A DNA stretch of 52,115 nucleotides from Opitutales bacterium (GTDB lineage: Bacteria > Verrucomicrobiota > Verrucomicrobiia > Opitutales > UBA953). Of this stretch, positions 42,604-51,863 are shown piece after piece. The notes beneath the pieces were generated by a model that worked only from the letters and a program-made list of their open reading frames with translations, was not told where the DNA came from and did not search any database. Location: contig JAFYWY010000069.1 in NCBI GenBank assembly GCA_017546455.1, positions 1 to 52,115 on the forward strand. The letters run 5' to 3'. Within the stretch, counting starts at the first letter, position 1, and each line of letters begins with the position of its first letter. Made by a program: the position numbers and the translations under genes.

Positions 42604-45600
42604 TTACGCGAAGTAGGCGACGCCGGCGTCAAAGAGCGGTTGGTTCTTGTTGCCCGGAATATTTTTACCGATGTCGATACCGCGGCGTTCCGAGTGACCC
42701 ATCTTGCCGAGTACGCGGCCGTCCGGGGAGATAATCCCTTCAATCGCCTGGTAGGAACCGTTCGGATTGCAGGAAATATCGTAGCTCGGCGTGCCGTTGG
42801 CCGTGCAGTATTGGAAGGCGATTTGCCCGTTGGCGGCGAGTTGGGCGACCACTTCCGGCGAAGCCGTGAAGTTGCCTTCACCGTGGGAGGCGGGGACGGT
42901 GAACACGTCGCCGACGTTGACGTTGGCGAGCCAGGGCGATTTCACCGTGGCAACGCGCGTGTGCACGTAGCGGGAAATGTGGCGGCCGATGCGGTTGTGG
43001 AAGAGCGTCGGGCAGTTGGCGTCCATGTCGCGAATTTCGCCGAAGGGCACGAGGCCGAGCTTGATGAGCGCCTGGAAGCCGTTGCAAATCCCGAGGATGA
43101 GACCGTCGCGTTCCTTGATGAGCGCGTTCGTGGCGTCGCGGACTGCGGGGTTCTTGAAGACGGCGGCGATGAACTTGCCGGATCCGTCCGGTTCGTCCCC
43201 GGCGGAGAAGCCGCCCGGAATCATCAGGATTTGCGTCTTGGCAATCTTGTCGGCCAAAGCGCGCAGGGATTCATCGACGGCAGCGGTCGTCAGGTTGCGG
43301 ACGACAAAGATTTCCGGTTCGGCTCCGGCTTCGCGGAACGCGCGTGCGGTGTCGTACTCGCAGTTCGAACCCGGGAAGACCGGAATGAGGACGCGCGGCT
43401 TGGCGACGGTGATTTTGGCGTGCTTCTGTGCCGGGCGTTCGTCGCAGGAGAAGGTTTGCGGTGCCGGAGCGGTGTCAGCGGGAACGGCGCGTGTCGGGAA
43501 GACGTTTTCGAGAGCGAATTCCCAGGCGTCTCGCATGTCGGAAAGAGCGAGCGAACCGCCTTCCCAAGCGGCGACCGCTTTTTCCTGCGTGAAGCCGATG
43601 ACGCTGTGCTCCAAGCCGTCGAGCGCTTCGTCGGCTGCGACTTCGAGAATCCAGGAACCGTGTTCGACCGCGAAGAAGGCGGCATCGGGGGCTTTTTCCA
43701 GCTTAAACCCGATTTCGTTACCGAGGGCCATTTCCGCGAGGGCAACGGCTTTCCCGCCTTCGCGAACGGTGCGGGCGGCAAGAATTTTTCCGGCGAGAAT
43801 GAGCTCGTGGATTTTCGCGAGCTTCGTGCGGAGATCTTCCCAGTCCGGCATTTGATCTGCCGTGAGCTTGGCCGGAACGTGAACGAGCTTCGAGCCGACC
43901 TTTTTGAATTCCGGAGAAATGACCTTCGAGGCCTTGGCCGGAACGATGGCGAAGGAGACGAGCGTCGGCGGGACGTCGAGGTTCTTGAACGAACCGGACA
44001 TCGAGTCTTTTCCGCCGATGGCGCCGTTGCCGAGTTCAAGCTGTGCCGTGAACGCGCCGAGCAGAGCGGCAAGCGGCTTGCCCCAGCGCTTCGGATCGTT
44101 GCCGAGTTTTTCAAAGTATTCCTGGAGCGTCAGACGCGCCTTTGCGGGATTGCCGCCGGCCGCGACGAGGCGTGCCACGGAATCGACGACGGCGAAAGCT
44201 GCGCCGTGGGCAGGCGACCAGCTCGAGACTTCCGGATCGAAACCGAAGCTCATCAGCGTGCAGTCGTCCGTTTCACCTTCGAGGACCGGAATCTTGGCTG
44301 CCATGGCTTCCGTCGGCGTTGTTTGCGTTTTCCCGCCGAAGGGATGGAGCACCGTGCCTGCGCCGATGGAGGCGTCGAAGCGTTCCACCAAGCCGCGCTG
44401 TCCGCAGCAACGCAGGTCGCCGAGGACGTTCATCCAGGTGGCCTTGACGTCGTTGCTCAGAAGCGGTTTCGGGAGGAACGGATTGGCAATCGGGTCCGGA
44501 GCGGCGACGTGTGCGTCCGCTTCCTGCGTGGCGCCGTTGGTGTCGAGGAAAGCGCGGAGCAGGTTAACAATCGTGTTCCCTTGCCAGAACATGCGGAGGC
44601 GGCCGGTGTCGGTGACGTCGGCGACATGCGTGGATTCCAAGTTTTCGCGTTCGGCGGCGGCGCGGAATTTTTCCAGGTCGGCCGGATCGATGACGACCGC
44701 CATGCGTTCCTGCGATTCGGAAATCGCGAGTTCCGTTCCGTTCAGGCCTTCGTATTTGCGGGGAACGCGGTCGAGATGGATGTCGAGCGAGGGCGCGAGT
44801 TCGCCGATGGCGACGGAGACCCCGCCGGCGCCGAAGTCGTTACAGCGCTTGATGAGGCGGGAAACTTCCGCGTCGCGGAACAGGCGTTGGAGCTTGCGTT
44901 CGGTCGGAGCATCGCCTTTTTGGACTTCCGCGCTGTTTTCGAGCGCCTTTTCGGTGTGCTCCTTGGAGGAACCGGTTGCACCGCCGATCCCGTCGCGGCC
45001 CGTGCGTCCGCCGACGAGCACGATAATATCACCGGGGGCCGGCGTGCCGCGAACGACGTTTTCTTTCAGTCCGGCAGCGACGACGGCGCCGATTTCGAGG
45101 CGCTTGGCAACGTAGCCCGGGTGATAAATTTCATGAACCATACCCGTCGCAAGGCCGATTTGGTTGCCGTAGGAGGAGTAACCCTGGGCTGCGCCGCGCA
45201 CGATTTTGCGCTGCGGGAGCTTGCCCGGAAGCGTCTTGGAGAAAGGAACGCGGGGATCCGCTGCGCCGGTGACGCGCATGGCTTGGTAAACGTAGCTGCG
45301 TCCGGAGAGCGGGTCGCGGATGGCGCCGCCGAGGCAGGTTGCCGCACCGCCGAAGGGTTCGATTTCCGTCGGGTGGTTGTGCGTTTCGTTTTTGAACATG
45401 ACGAGCCAGTCTTCCGTCACGCCGTCGATGGTGACGGGGACGACGATGGAAGCGGCGTTGATTTCTTCGGAAACTTCGAGGTCGTCGAGCTTACCCTGTT
45501 TTTTGAGTTCGCGCATGGCGAGCAGGGCGACGTCCATGAGGCAGACGGTCTTTTCTTCGCGTCCGAGGGCCTTGCGGATTTCGAGGTATTTGTTCCACGC

Positions 45601-46344
45601 CTTTTCGACCGGGGCGACGAGCGGGGAATTGTCGAAGGAAACCTTGTTGAGGCGCGTCAGGAACGTGGTGTGGCGACAGTGGTCGGACCAGTAGGTGTCG
45701 AGTACGCGGATTTCCGTGAGCGTCGGGTTGCGGTGTTCTTCGTCGCGGTAGTACTTTTGGACGAAACCGATGTCGGCATCGCTCATGGCCAGGCCGAGTT
45801 CTTTGCGTAGAGCGGAAAGTTCATCGGCTGTTTTTTCGGTAAAGTTTTCGATGCTCGGAATCGCGGCGGGCGCCGGAATTTCCTGTTTGAGCGTCGCGGG
45901 GACGTCGAGAGAGGCTTCGCGGGAATCGACCGGATTGATGAGGTAGGCCTTGATGCGTTCCAGGTCTTCTTCGCTGGCGCCGCAGACGGCGTAAACGCGG
46001 GCGGAAGCGATCAGCGGGCGTTCCTTGAGCGTGAGCATCTGAACGCATTGCGCGGCGGAGTCGGCGCGTTGGTCGAACTGGCCGGGCAGGTATTCAACCG
46101 CGAAAACGGCGGCTTCTTTGCTACAGGGAAATACGTCTTCGTAAATGTCGTCCACCTGCGGCTCGGCAAAAACGGTCAAAAGCGTTTTGCGGAAGTCTTC
46201 CTCGGAGAGCCCGTCGATGTCGTAGCGCTGGGCGATACGCAACTCGGACAGTCCCGAGAGGCCGAGCGATTCGCGCAGGTCTTGAAGGACACTGTGCGTC
46301 TGTTCACGGAAAGCGTTTTTTTTCTCAACAAAGATGCGTTTCAT
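42604..46344 (-). CDS. purL: Phosphoribosylformylglycinamidine synthase, single-chain (PurL with fused glutaminase)
   Basis: 1,246 residues, the large form. It has an N-terminal PurS-like part, a linker, two tandem synthase halves with the ATP site (DVALLAMRELKKQGKL..., GGATGSSKEHTEKA) and a class I glutamine amidotransferase at the C-terminus. That domain carries VFPGSNCEYDTARAF, nucleophile Cys in LGICNGFQALIKLGL, and His in ASHGEGNF. It converts FGAR, glutamine and ATP to FGAM in purine synthesis. The fused architecture is typical of Proteobacteria and Bacteroidetes, whereas Gram-positives use separate PurL/Q/S. No Shine-Dalgarno sequence before the ATG. Confidence 0.96.
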   Translation of the reverse strand: MKRIFVEKKNAFREQTHSVLQDLRESLGLSGLSELRIAQRYDIDGLSEEDFRKTLLTVFAEPQVDDIYEDVFPCSKEAAVFAVEYLPGQFDQRADSAAQCVQMLTLKERPLIASARVYAVCGASEEDLERIKAYLINPVDSREASLDVPATLKQEIPAPAAIPSIENFTEKTADELSALRKELGLAMSDADIGFVQKYYRDEEHRNPTLTEIRVLDTYWSDHCRHTTFLTRLNKVSFDNSPLVAPVEKAWNKYLEIRKALGREEKTVCLMDVALLAMRELKKQGKLDDLEVSEEINAASIVVPVTIDGVTEDWLVMFKNETHNHPTEIEPFGGAATCLGGAIRDPLSGRSYVYQAMRVTGAADPRVPFSKTLPGKLPQRKIVRGAAQGYSSYGNQIGLATGMVHEIYHPGYVAKRLEIGAVVAAGLKENVVRGTPAPGDIIVLVGGRTGRDGIGGATGSSKEHTEKALENSAEVQKGDAPTERKLQRLFRDAEVSRLIKRCNDFGAGGVSVAIGELAPSLDIHLDRVPRKYEGLNGTELAISESQERMAVVIDPADLEKFRAAAERENLESTHVADVTDTGRLRMFWQGNTIVNLLRAFLDTNGATQEADAHVAAPDPIANPFLPKPLLSNDVKATWMNVLGDLRCCGQRGLVERFDASIGAGTVLHPFGGKTQTTPTEAMAAKIPVLEGETDDCTLMSFGFDPEVSSWSPAHGAAFAVVDSVARLVAAGGNPAKARLTLQEYFEKLGNDPKRWGKPLAALLGAFTAQLELGNGAIGGKDSMSGSFKNLDVPPTLVSFAIVPAKASKVISPEFKKVGSKLVHVPAKLTADQMPDWEDLRTKLAKIHELILAGKILAARTVREGGKAVALAEMALGNEIGFKLEKAPDAAFFAVEHGSWILEVAADEALDGLEHSVIGFTQEKAVAAWEGGSLALSDMRDAWEFALENVFPTRAVPADTAPAPQTFSCDERPAQKHAKITVAKPRVLIPVFPGSNCEYDTARAFREAGAEPEIFVVRNLTTAAVDESLRALADKIAKTQILMIPGGFSAGDEPDGSGKFIAAVFKNPAVRDATNALIKERDGLILGICNGFQALIKLGLVPFGEIRDMDANCPTLFHNRIGRHISRYVHTRVATVKSPWLANVNVGDVFTVPASHGEGNFTASPEVVAQLAANGQIAFQYCTANGTPSYDISCNPNGSYQAIEGIISPDGRVLGKMGHSERRGIDIGKNIPGNKNQPLFDAGVAYFA

Positions 46345-46452
46345 AAAAGAAAGTGTAAGTGCTAATTTTTCCTAATCCGTTCCCGCGAGGCAACGAAAAT
46401 CCCTGCTTGCCCGCGCGGTAACGCTTGTGTTGCGGTGTTTCGGTTTTTCGGT

Positions 46453-47172
46453 TTAGAGCATGGCGACTGCGGGGACGTAGTCGTGTACGGCGAGCATGCG
46501 CGCCTGGATGGCTTCCGGCTCCATCGTTTGGAGGGCTTCCAGGGTTACGGCCTGATCGAGATTGAATTTTCCGGAGGCGACGCGGCGGAGGGCGGTCAGG
46601 TGAGCGCCCGGGCCGAGCTTGCGTCCGAGGTCGTGGGCGATGGTGCGCACATAGGTGCCCTTCGAGCATTCGACGTAAAAATCGACGTCTCTGTTGCCGC
46701 GCATCTCTCGCATTTCAAATTTGGAAATACGAATAAAGCGTTTTTCGCGTTCGACTTCCTTGCCTTTGCGGGCGGCCTTGTAAAGCGGTTGTCCGTTAAT
46801 CTTAATCGCGGAAAACATCGGCGGAATTTGGTATTGGTCGCCTTCCATGGCGTGCATGGCGTCCTCGATTTTTTCCCGCGTGAGCTCGGCGGGAACCGGA
46901 TTTTCTTCCATGACTTCGCCGTCCGAGTCCTGAGAATTGGTGACGACGCCGAGGCGCAGCGTGCCCGTGTAAATCTTGTCTTGGCTCATGAGATACTGAG
47001 AAGCCTTACAAGCCGGGCCGACGAGAATGACGAGCAGGCCGGTGGCGAGCGGGTCGAGCGTGCCTGCGTGGCCGATGCGCTTGGTGTGCAAGACGCCGCG
47101 CAATTTGGCGACGACGTCGTGCGACGTCCATTCCTGCGGTTTGTCGATGAGAAGGATACCGTTAAAGTCCAT
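46453..47172 (-). CDS. truB: tRNA pseudouridine synthase B (short form)
   Basis: 239 residues. The catalytic Asp is in [13 protein letters not shown], with [17 protein letters not shown] and [10 protein letters not shown] around it, and [12 protein letters not shown] later. It makes pseudouridine 55 in the T loop of tRNAs. The C-terminus ends soon after the catalytic domain, without the PUA-like domain of E. coli TruB (314 residues); short forms occur in other phyla. The final residues carry a small TruB_C-like segment. Confidence 0.93.
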   Translation of the reverse strand: MDFNGILLIDKPQEWTSHDVVAKLRGVLHTKRIGHAGTLDPLATGLLVILVGPACKASQYLMSQDKIYTGTLRLGVVTNSQDSDGEVMEENPVPAELTREKIEDAMHAMEGDQYQIPPMFSAIKINGQPLYKAARKGKEVEREKRFIRISKFEMREMRGNRDVDFYVECSKGTYVRTIAHDLGRKLGPGAHLTALRRVASGKFNLDQAVTLEALQTMEPEAIQARMLAVHDYVPAVAML

Positions 47173-47215
47173 GCCTACATCTTTCCCGAAATCGCGGGGG
47201 AAATCAATGCTTGAG

Positions 47216-47252
47216 CAACGGGTTGTCCGAAAAGCTTGGGCTTCTCCCGTTG
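47216..47252 (-). terminator. Hairpin between the GspF-like gene and truB
   Basis: A stem of CAACGGG (47216-47222) and CCCGTTG (47246-47252), no T-run. Possible weak terminator or transcript processing site after the 47300-48568 gene. Confidence 0.25.
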
Positions 47253-47299
47253 TATTAATGCTAATCGTCGGAGGTTCGGGCGTTTCGGGAGGCGTCCGT

Positions 47300-48568
47300 T
47301 TACTGGGCGGCGCTTTGGGAAACGGAGAAGATCGTCAGCACGATGCTGAGGAGGCAGAGGAAGACGATGGCGACGGCGGAGCTGAGCAGTACGCTGGAGA
47401 GAGCGACGATGAGGCGCTTCAGTGCAGCGTCGAGGGCTTTTTCGTGGCTTTGTGCGAGTTGGCGGAACGCGGCGGGAAGCGTTCCCGTGGATTCGCCGAC
47501 GGTGACGATGTCCAAGTCGATTTGCGGAAGTACCTGATGGCGGCGGAAGGCGTTGGTGAACGAGGCCCCGTCGCTGATGAGCTTGCGCGCGGCGGCGATG
47601 CGTTCCCGTTCGATTTGGTTGCCTGCGGCACGTTCGGCCATACGCAGGGCATCAGGCGTGTTCATGCCGTTGTCCATCAGCGTGGAAACGAGCGAGCAGA
47701 GGCGAGAGGCTTCCACGTTGGAAACGATGCGCCCGATAAGCGGGAGGCGCAGAATCCAGTCGTCGGTTTTGCGGAGACCTTCGTCGCTTTGACGCCAATT
47801 TTTAATCGAGAAAAAGGCGGAGACGGCGACGACGGCAAAGACGGGCGCGCCGTAAATAACGACCTGGGAAATGGCGACGAGGATGCGCGTCGTAAGGTTC
47901 ATTTCCCCGCCGAGTTTTTCCATCATGTCCTGAAGCATCGGCATCAGGAAGAAAATGAAGAAGGCGATGACGCCGCAGGCGAGCGTGATAATGAAAACCG
48001 GATAGGCCATGCTCGCGAGAATCTTGGCGCGCAGGGATTCGCGGGATTCGTAGTGGTCGAGCAGGCGTTTGACGACGGGGGTGAGGGTGCCCGTGGCTTC
48101 GCCGGCTTCCACGAGTCGCACATCGGTGGCTTCGAAGACTTCGGGGAAACGTGCCATCGCACCTGCGAGCGGAAGCCCTTCGGAAAGGTCACGCCAGATT
48201 CTTGCACAGAGCGCGCGCAGGGCGGGGTCGGTGACGCGCTGGCTCAGGAGTTTGACGGCATCGCCGGCGGGAAGACCGCTTGTGAGCAGGGAATAGAGTT
48301 TCTCCATGAAGCTGCTCGCGATTTTGTGTGTTCCGAAAAGGCGTTTTTTATGAAGCGCGTCATGGTCTTCGCTCGCAGGCAGATTGATTTCTTCGGCGGA
48401 GTTAACCTGGCTTTTAGCGGCGCTTCCCGCATCGCCGACGGTGAGGCGTACGGGGGTGAGGCCGCGGCGGGCGAGGCGTTGTGCGGCGGAGCGGCGATCG
48501 GGGGCTTCGAGCGTTCCCGAGAGGGTTTCGCCGGAGGCGTTTTGAGCAATGTAGTTGAAATTGGGCAC
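47300..48568 (-). CDS. Type II secretion/type IV pilus inner-membrane protein F family
   Basis: 422 residues with the duplicated GspF/PilC layout: [24 protein letters not shown] in the first half and [23 protein letters not shown] in the second. Three hydrophobic segments are present ([37 protein letters not shown] and the C-terminal [27 protein letters not shown]). The protein is the platform of a type II secretion or type IV pilus machine. The start codon is GTG. No ATPase or pseudopilin gene is in the window, so the rest of the machine is encoded elsewhere. Confidence 0.92.
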   Translation of the reverse strand: MPNFNYIAQNASGETLSGTLEAPDRRSAAQRLARRGLTPVRLTVGDAGSAAKSQVNSAEEINLPASEDHDALHKKRLFGTHKIASSFMEKLYSLLTSGLPAGDAVKLLSQRVTDPALRALCARIWRDLSEGLPLAGAMARFPEVFEATDVRLVEAGEATGTLTPVVKRLLDHYESRESLRAKILASMAYPVFIITLACGVIAFFIFFLMPMLQDMMEKLGGEMNLTTRILVAISQVVIYGAPVFAVVAVSAFFSIKNWRQSDEGLRKTDDWILRLPLIGRIVSNVEASRLCSLVSTLMDNGMNTPDALRMAERAAGNQIERERIAAARKLISDGASFTNAFRRHQVLPQIDLDIVTVGESTGTLPAAFRQLAQSHEKALDAALKRLIVALSSVLLSSAVAIVFLCLLSIVLTIFSVSQSAAQ

Positions 48569-48732
48569 GGGAGGAATGCGTCAATCGTGCGCGATTGACT
48601 GATTGAATACAACGCAAAAAGGGAAACAAAGTTTCAGCGCTTGTTTCGTGTCGCCTATTCCGTTGCCGGCGGAATGTGCGGAAGGGGCTTCGGGCGGACT
48701 GCGTAACGGCTTCGGGAGGGTAAAATTCGAAA

Positions 48733-48762
48733 TTGGCAAAGCTCGGAACGATGCCTTAGACT
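48733..48762 (+). promoter_or_regulatory. Putative promoter of the 7TM-HD/ybeY operon
   Basis: TTGGCA (48733-48738, 5 of 6 to TTGACA) and TAGACT (48757-48762, 4 of 6) with an 18-bp spacer. The -10 ends only 15 bases before the ATG at 48778, implying a near-leaderless mRNA. No Shine-Dalgarno sequence lies between. Confidence 0.4.
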
Positions 48763-48777
48763 CTCCCGAATAATTTT

Positions 48778-51273
48778 ATGGGGTCTAATTCCAAGAAAAA
48801 GCGTCGCGAAGAAGGCGCGCTGATTTATCGAGTCTTTCAGGAGCCGCAAGTTCCTTTGGGAGAACGCCTGCGGCGTTTGTTCGCGGGAACGTGGGTACTA
48901 TTGCTCTTCGGTACCTTACTCTCGTTCGTCGCCTTTTTCGGGCGGCCGCCGCGTGCGCCGGTCGTTTACGAAGGGCAGGTGCCGAATTATTCTTTCGCCG
49001 CACCTTTTAGTTTTTCCTACACGAGTAAAATCCGCCGTTCGGAACAGGAAGAAAATGCCCGCCTCCATGTCGGTCCGGTTTATACGCTGAAACTCGAGGC
49101 GCAGGAGCGCCTGCTGGAATTTTTTGTCCGCGTTTCCGAAAAGAACATTGCGGAGTTTCCCCGCCTGAAGCAATTGAAGGTGCGGACGACGCGCGATGCG
49201 GCGATTGTCGAAAATCTCCGCAGTGTTTTCGAGTCGATGAAGCTTGAGACACTCAATCCGCGTCTGAATCGTCCGGAGGCACTTCAGGAACTGGCGATGG
49301 GACAGTCGCGCCTGATTGAATATTGCAATAACGCCAAAGATTACGAAAAGCTCGTCCTCGCTTCGCGGGATGTCTTTTTGAATCTCGCGAAGGAAGGGAT
49401 TTTTGAGGACGGCTTCGGCCGCGGTAAGACGGCGGCTTTCGATGAGTCCCGCGGCACCGAAAGAGCCGGTTATACGGAAAGTGAATTCAAGCGTGCGTTT
49501 TCGGAGCGCCTGCAAAATGTCCTGTGGCAGCGCGTGTTTGCCGATCGTACCCGTAGCAACCTTACTAAAATCGTCGATGAGGTGGAGTATATTTTTCAGG
49601 TCTCCTCGCTGTTCCGGACCAATATGTTCTTCGACCGCGAAGCCACGATCCGCCAAAAGGACCTGGCGGCGGAGAGTGTCGGCGACACGGTTGTCCATGT
49701 GCATGCCGGGGAATATCTGCTGAACGAGCGTGTGCCTGTTTCTGCGGAAATGCTCGAGCGATGGAAGGCTTATCGGGCGGAAGAAGATAAGAGCCGCAGC
49801 CGTGTTTTCGGTGACGTGCGTTCCTTCTTTTCGGATACGTTTTATACCTGTTGCATCCTGCTGAGTGCGGCTATTTTCTGCATTATCTTCGTGCCGAATG
49901 TGTTCCGCGAGCGCCGCAATGTCATCGCACTTGCGGGGACGCTGATTCTTCTGGATACCGCTCTCGTGCGTCTGTTGGCCGGCATTGTCGAATCCCCGCG
50001 CTTCGAACAGATTTTTGCCCAAACGGAGAATATTCAAATCTGGCTTTCGGCTCCGACGATTGTTGCAATTCTCGCCGCCGTTATGTTGGGAACGCCGTTG
50101 GCCGTCATTACTTCCATGACCGCCGCCGCCGTCATCGCGCTGATGCTCGGCGGGAGCGTCGAATGCCTGTTGGTTTCCGCCGTGGCCGTCGTTACCTCCG
50201 TTTACATTGCCCGTGATGCCCGCAAGCGTGCCGTGCTTCTGCGCGCCGGTCTTTACGCCGGGATCGCCACTGCGCTGACCTCGCTGCTGGTCGGATTCCA
50301 CGACGGAACAAGCTGGCAGTCCGTAGCTTATAATTTTATGACGGCGTTGGTCGTGGGCGGCATTTCCGGGGTCATCGCTTCCGGCGTGCTCTCCGTTTTC
50401 GAAGGCATCTTTAAGACGACAACGAATATTACTTTGCTCGAGCTCGCCGATTACGACCACCCGCTTTTGAGACGTCTTCAGGTGGTTGCGCCGGGGACAT
50501 TCCTGCATAGCGTTATGGTGGCGGACTTCGCTGCCAAGGCGGCTCAGGCGGCGGGAGCGAATGCCGTGCTTTGCCGTTGTGCGGCCCTTTATCACGACGT
50601 CGGAAAGACCCTGAAGCCGGAGTTCTTTACGGAAAACCAAAAGGCCGGCATGGAAAACCCGCACGAACAGCTTACGCCGGCGATGTCCGCCCTGATTATT
50701 AAGAGTCACGTGCGCGAAGGTGTTGAACTCGCGGAAGAATACCACTTGCCGCGTCCGGTTTGCGACGTCATCCGCCAGCACCACGGGAAAAGCCTCGTCG
50801 GCTACTTCATCCGTAAAGCCCAACAGCTCGCGATTCTCAGCGGCGACGAAGCGCTTGTGGACGAATCGAATTATCGTTACGACGGGCCGCGTCCGCAAAC
50901 AATGGAAGCTGCGATTCTGATGCTTTGCGATATCGTGGAAGCGTCTTCGCGTTCCCTCAAAAAGGTGACGCAGCAGGCTGTTGAGGATTTGGTGGAAAAA
51001 CTCGTTTATGAACGCGTAAAGGACGGCGAACTCAGCGATTGCCCGATCACCCTGCGTCAAATCGATGTTATCCGCAAGAGCCTCGTAAACTCCGTCCTGA
51101 TGAGCTATCACAAGCGCATCTCCTATGCGGATGCGGATAAGGAAAAACCGCCTGTTCCCGCGAATGCGGACGAGGCCGGAAAAGTACCGCAGATTCGCAT
51201 TCTCGGCAAAGACGCTTTCCCGAAGGAAGATGCGCCCAAGGCGGAAGATAATCCCGTAAATGCCAAGTCATGA
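48778..51273 (+). CDS. 7TM receptor with HDIG phosphohydrolase domain (PgpH/YqfF type)
   Basis: 831 residues. It begins with one transmembrane segment (about residues 37-60), then an extracytoplasmic 7TMR-HDED domain of about 280 residues. Seven hydrophobic segments follow (about residues 355-545) and then a cytosolic HD domain with His in HSVMVADFA, the metal pair in CAALYHDVGKT and later IKSHVREG and IRQHHG. Relatives (PgpH) hydrolyse the second messenger cyclic di-AMP to pApA. It overlaps ybeY by 4 bp (ATGA); this YqfF-YbeY order is conserved in Firmicutes and other phyla. Activity on c-di-AMP is inference from family. Confidence 0.92.
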   Translation: MGSNSKKKRREEGALIYRVFQEPQVPLGERLRRLFAGTWVLLLFGTLLSFVAFFGRPPRAPVVYEGQVPNYSFAAPFSFSYTSKIRRSEQEENARLHVGPVYTLKLEAQERLLEFFVRVSEKNIAEFPRLKQLKVRTTRDAAIVENLRSVFESMKLETLNPRLNRPEALQELAMGQSRLIEYCNNAKDYEKLVLASRDVFLNLAKEGIFEDGFGRGKTAAFDESRGTERAGYTESEFKRAFSERLQNVLWQRVFADRTRSNLTKIVDEVEYIFQVSSLFRTNMFFDREATIRQKDLAAESVGDTVVHVHAGEYLLNERVPVSAEMLERWKAYRAEEDKSRSRVFGDVRSFFSDTFYTCCILLSAAIFCIIFVPNVFRERRNVIALAGTLILLDTALVRLLAGIVESPRFEQIFAQTENIQIWLSAPTIVAILAAVMLGTPLAVITSMTAAAVIALMLGGSVECLLVSAVAVVTSVYIARDARKRAVLLRAGLYAGIATALTSLLVGFHDGTSWQSVAYNFMTALVVGGISGVIASGVLSVFEGIFKTTTNITLLELADYDHPLLRRLQVVAPGTFLHSVMVADFAAKAAQAAGANAVLCRCAALYHDVGKTLKPEFFTENQKAGMENPHEQLTPAMSALIIKSHVREGVELAEEYHLPRPVCDVIRQHHGKSLVGYFIRKAQQLAILSGDEALVDESNYRYDGPRPQTMEAAILMLCDIVEASSRSLKKVTQQAVEDLVEKLVYERVKDGELSDCPITLRQIDVIRKSLVNSVLMSYHKRISYADADKEKPPVPANADEAGKVPQIRILGKDAFPKEDAPKAEDNPVNAKS

Positions 51274-51806
51274 ACGACGCGATTGCCATTCGTTGCCGCG
51301 GCTTCAAAATCTGCCGCAGACAGGTCAAAAAAGTGCTGAAAACCCTGCGGGAACGCGCCCCTTGGGAGTTCCCCGCCGGCAGCCTTTCGATTGCATTCGT
51401 TGACGATGCAACGACCTGCGAACTTCACGAGCAATTCCTCGACGATCCCTCCAAAACGGATGTGATTACTTTTCCCGGCGACGAAATTTTTACGCAGCCC
51501 GAGCGCCGTGATCCCGCTGCCGCTTCCGATTGTAAGGCGGATTCCGACGAGGGCGCTTTTGCCGGTGAAATCGTTGTTTGCGTGCCGCAGGCCCAGCGCG
51601 CCGCCGAGCAATTCGGTACGACCCCCGCCGATGAAATCCTGCTCTACCTCGTCCACGGCTGGTTGCACCTCGCCGGGTTGGATGATCTTGCCGACGACAC
51701 GCGTCGGCAGATGCGCGCTGCCGAGACCGAAGCGCTCGACCTCCTGCGCGCCGCCGGAGTCGCACCTTTTACGCGAATTACGTTTCCGGATCGGGATTCC
51801 GAATAA
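51270..51806 (+). CDS. ybeY: Endoribonuclease YbeY
   Basis: 178 residues. YbeY is a metallo-endoribonuclease that matures 16S rRNA and takes part in ribosome quality control. The core motif is LVHGWLHLAGLDD; the canonical motif is HGxLHLxGxDH, so the first two zinc-binding His are present while the third is Asp. Upstream are DVITFP and GEIVVCVPQA, both typical. A loop of about 12 residues (ERRDPAAASDCKADSDE) is longer than usual. It is the second gene of the operon with the 7TM-HD protein and is followed by a strong terminator. Confidence 0.93.
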   Translation: MNDAIAIRCRGFKICRRQVKKVLKTLRERAPWEFPAGSLSIAFVDDATTCELHEQFLDDPSKTDVITFPGDEIFTQPERRDPAAASDCKADSDEGAFAGEIVVCVPQAQRAAEQFGTTPADEILLYLVHGWLHLAGLDDLADDTRRQMRAAETEALDLLRAAGVAPFTRITFPDRDSE

Positions 51807-51823
51807 TCGGCTTTCGAGAGACG

Positions 51824-51863
51824 AAAAAACGCATTCCCGCAGATCACGGGAATGCGTTTTTTT
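51824..51863 (+). terminator. Terminator after ybeY
   Basis: AAAAAACGCATTCCCG (51824-51839) pairs with CGGGAATGCGTTTTTT (51847-51862) with a 7-base loop. It has a T-run on the plus strand and an A-run on the other side, so it could also act for a minus-strand transcript. Confidence 0.85.

Noticed and set aside
42577..45810. A 1,077-residue open frame on the plus strand opposite purL.
   Set aside because: Antisense shadow of the purL coding sequence, with no family resemblance and no ribosome site.
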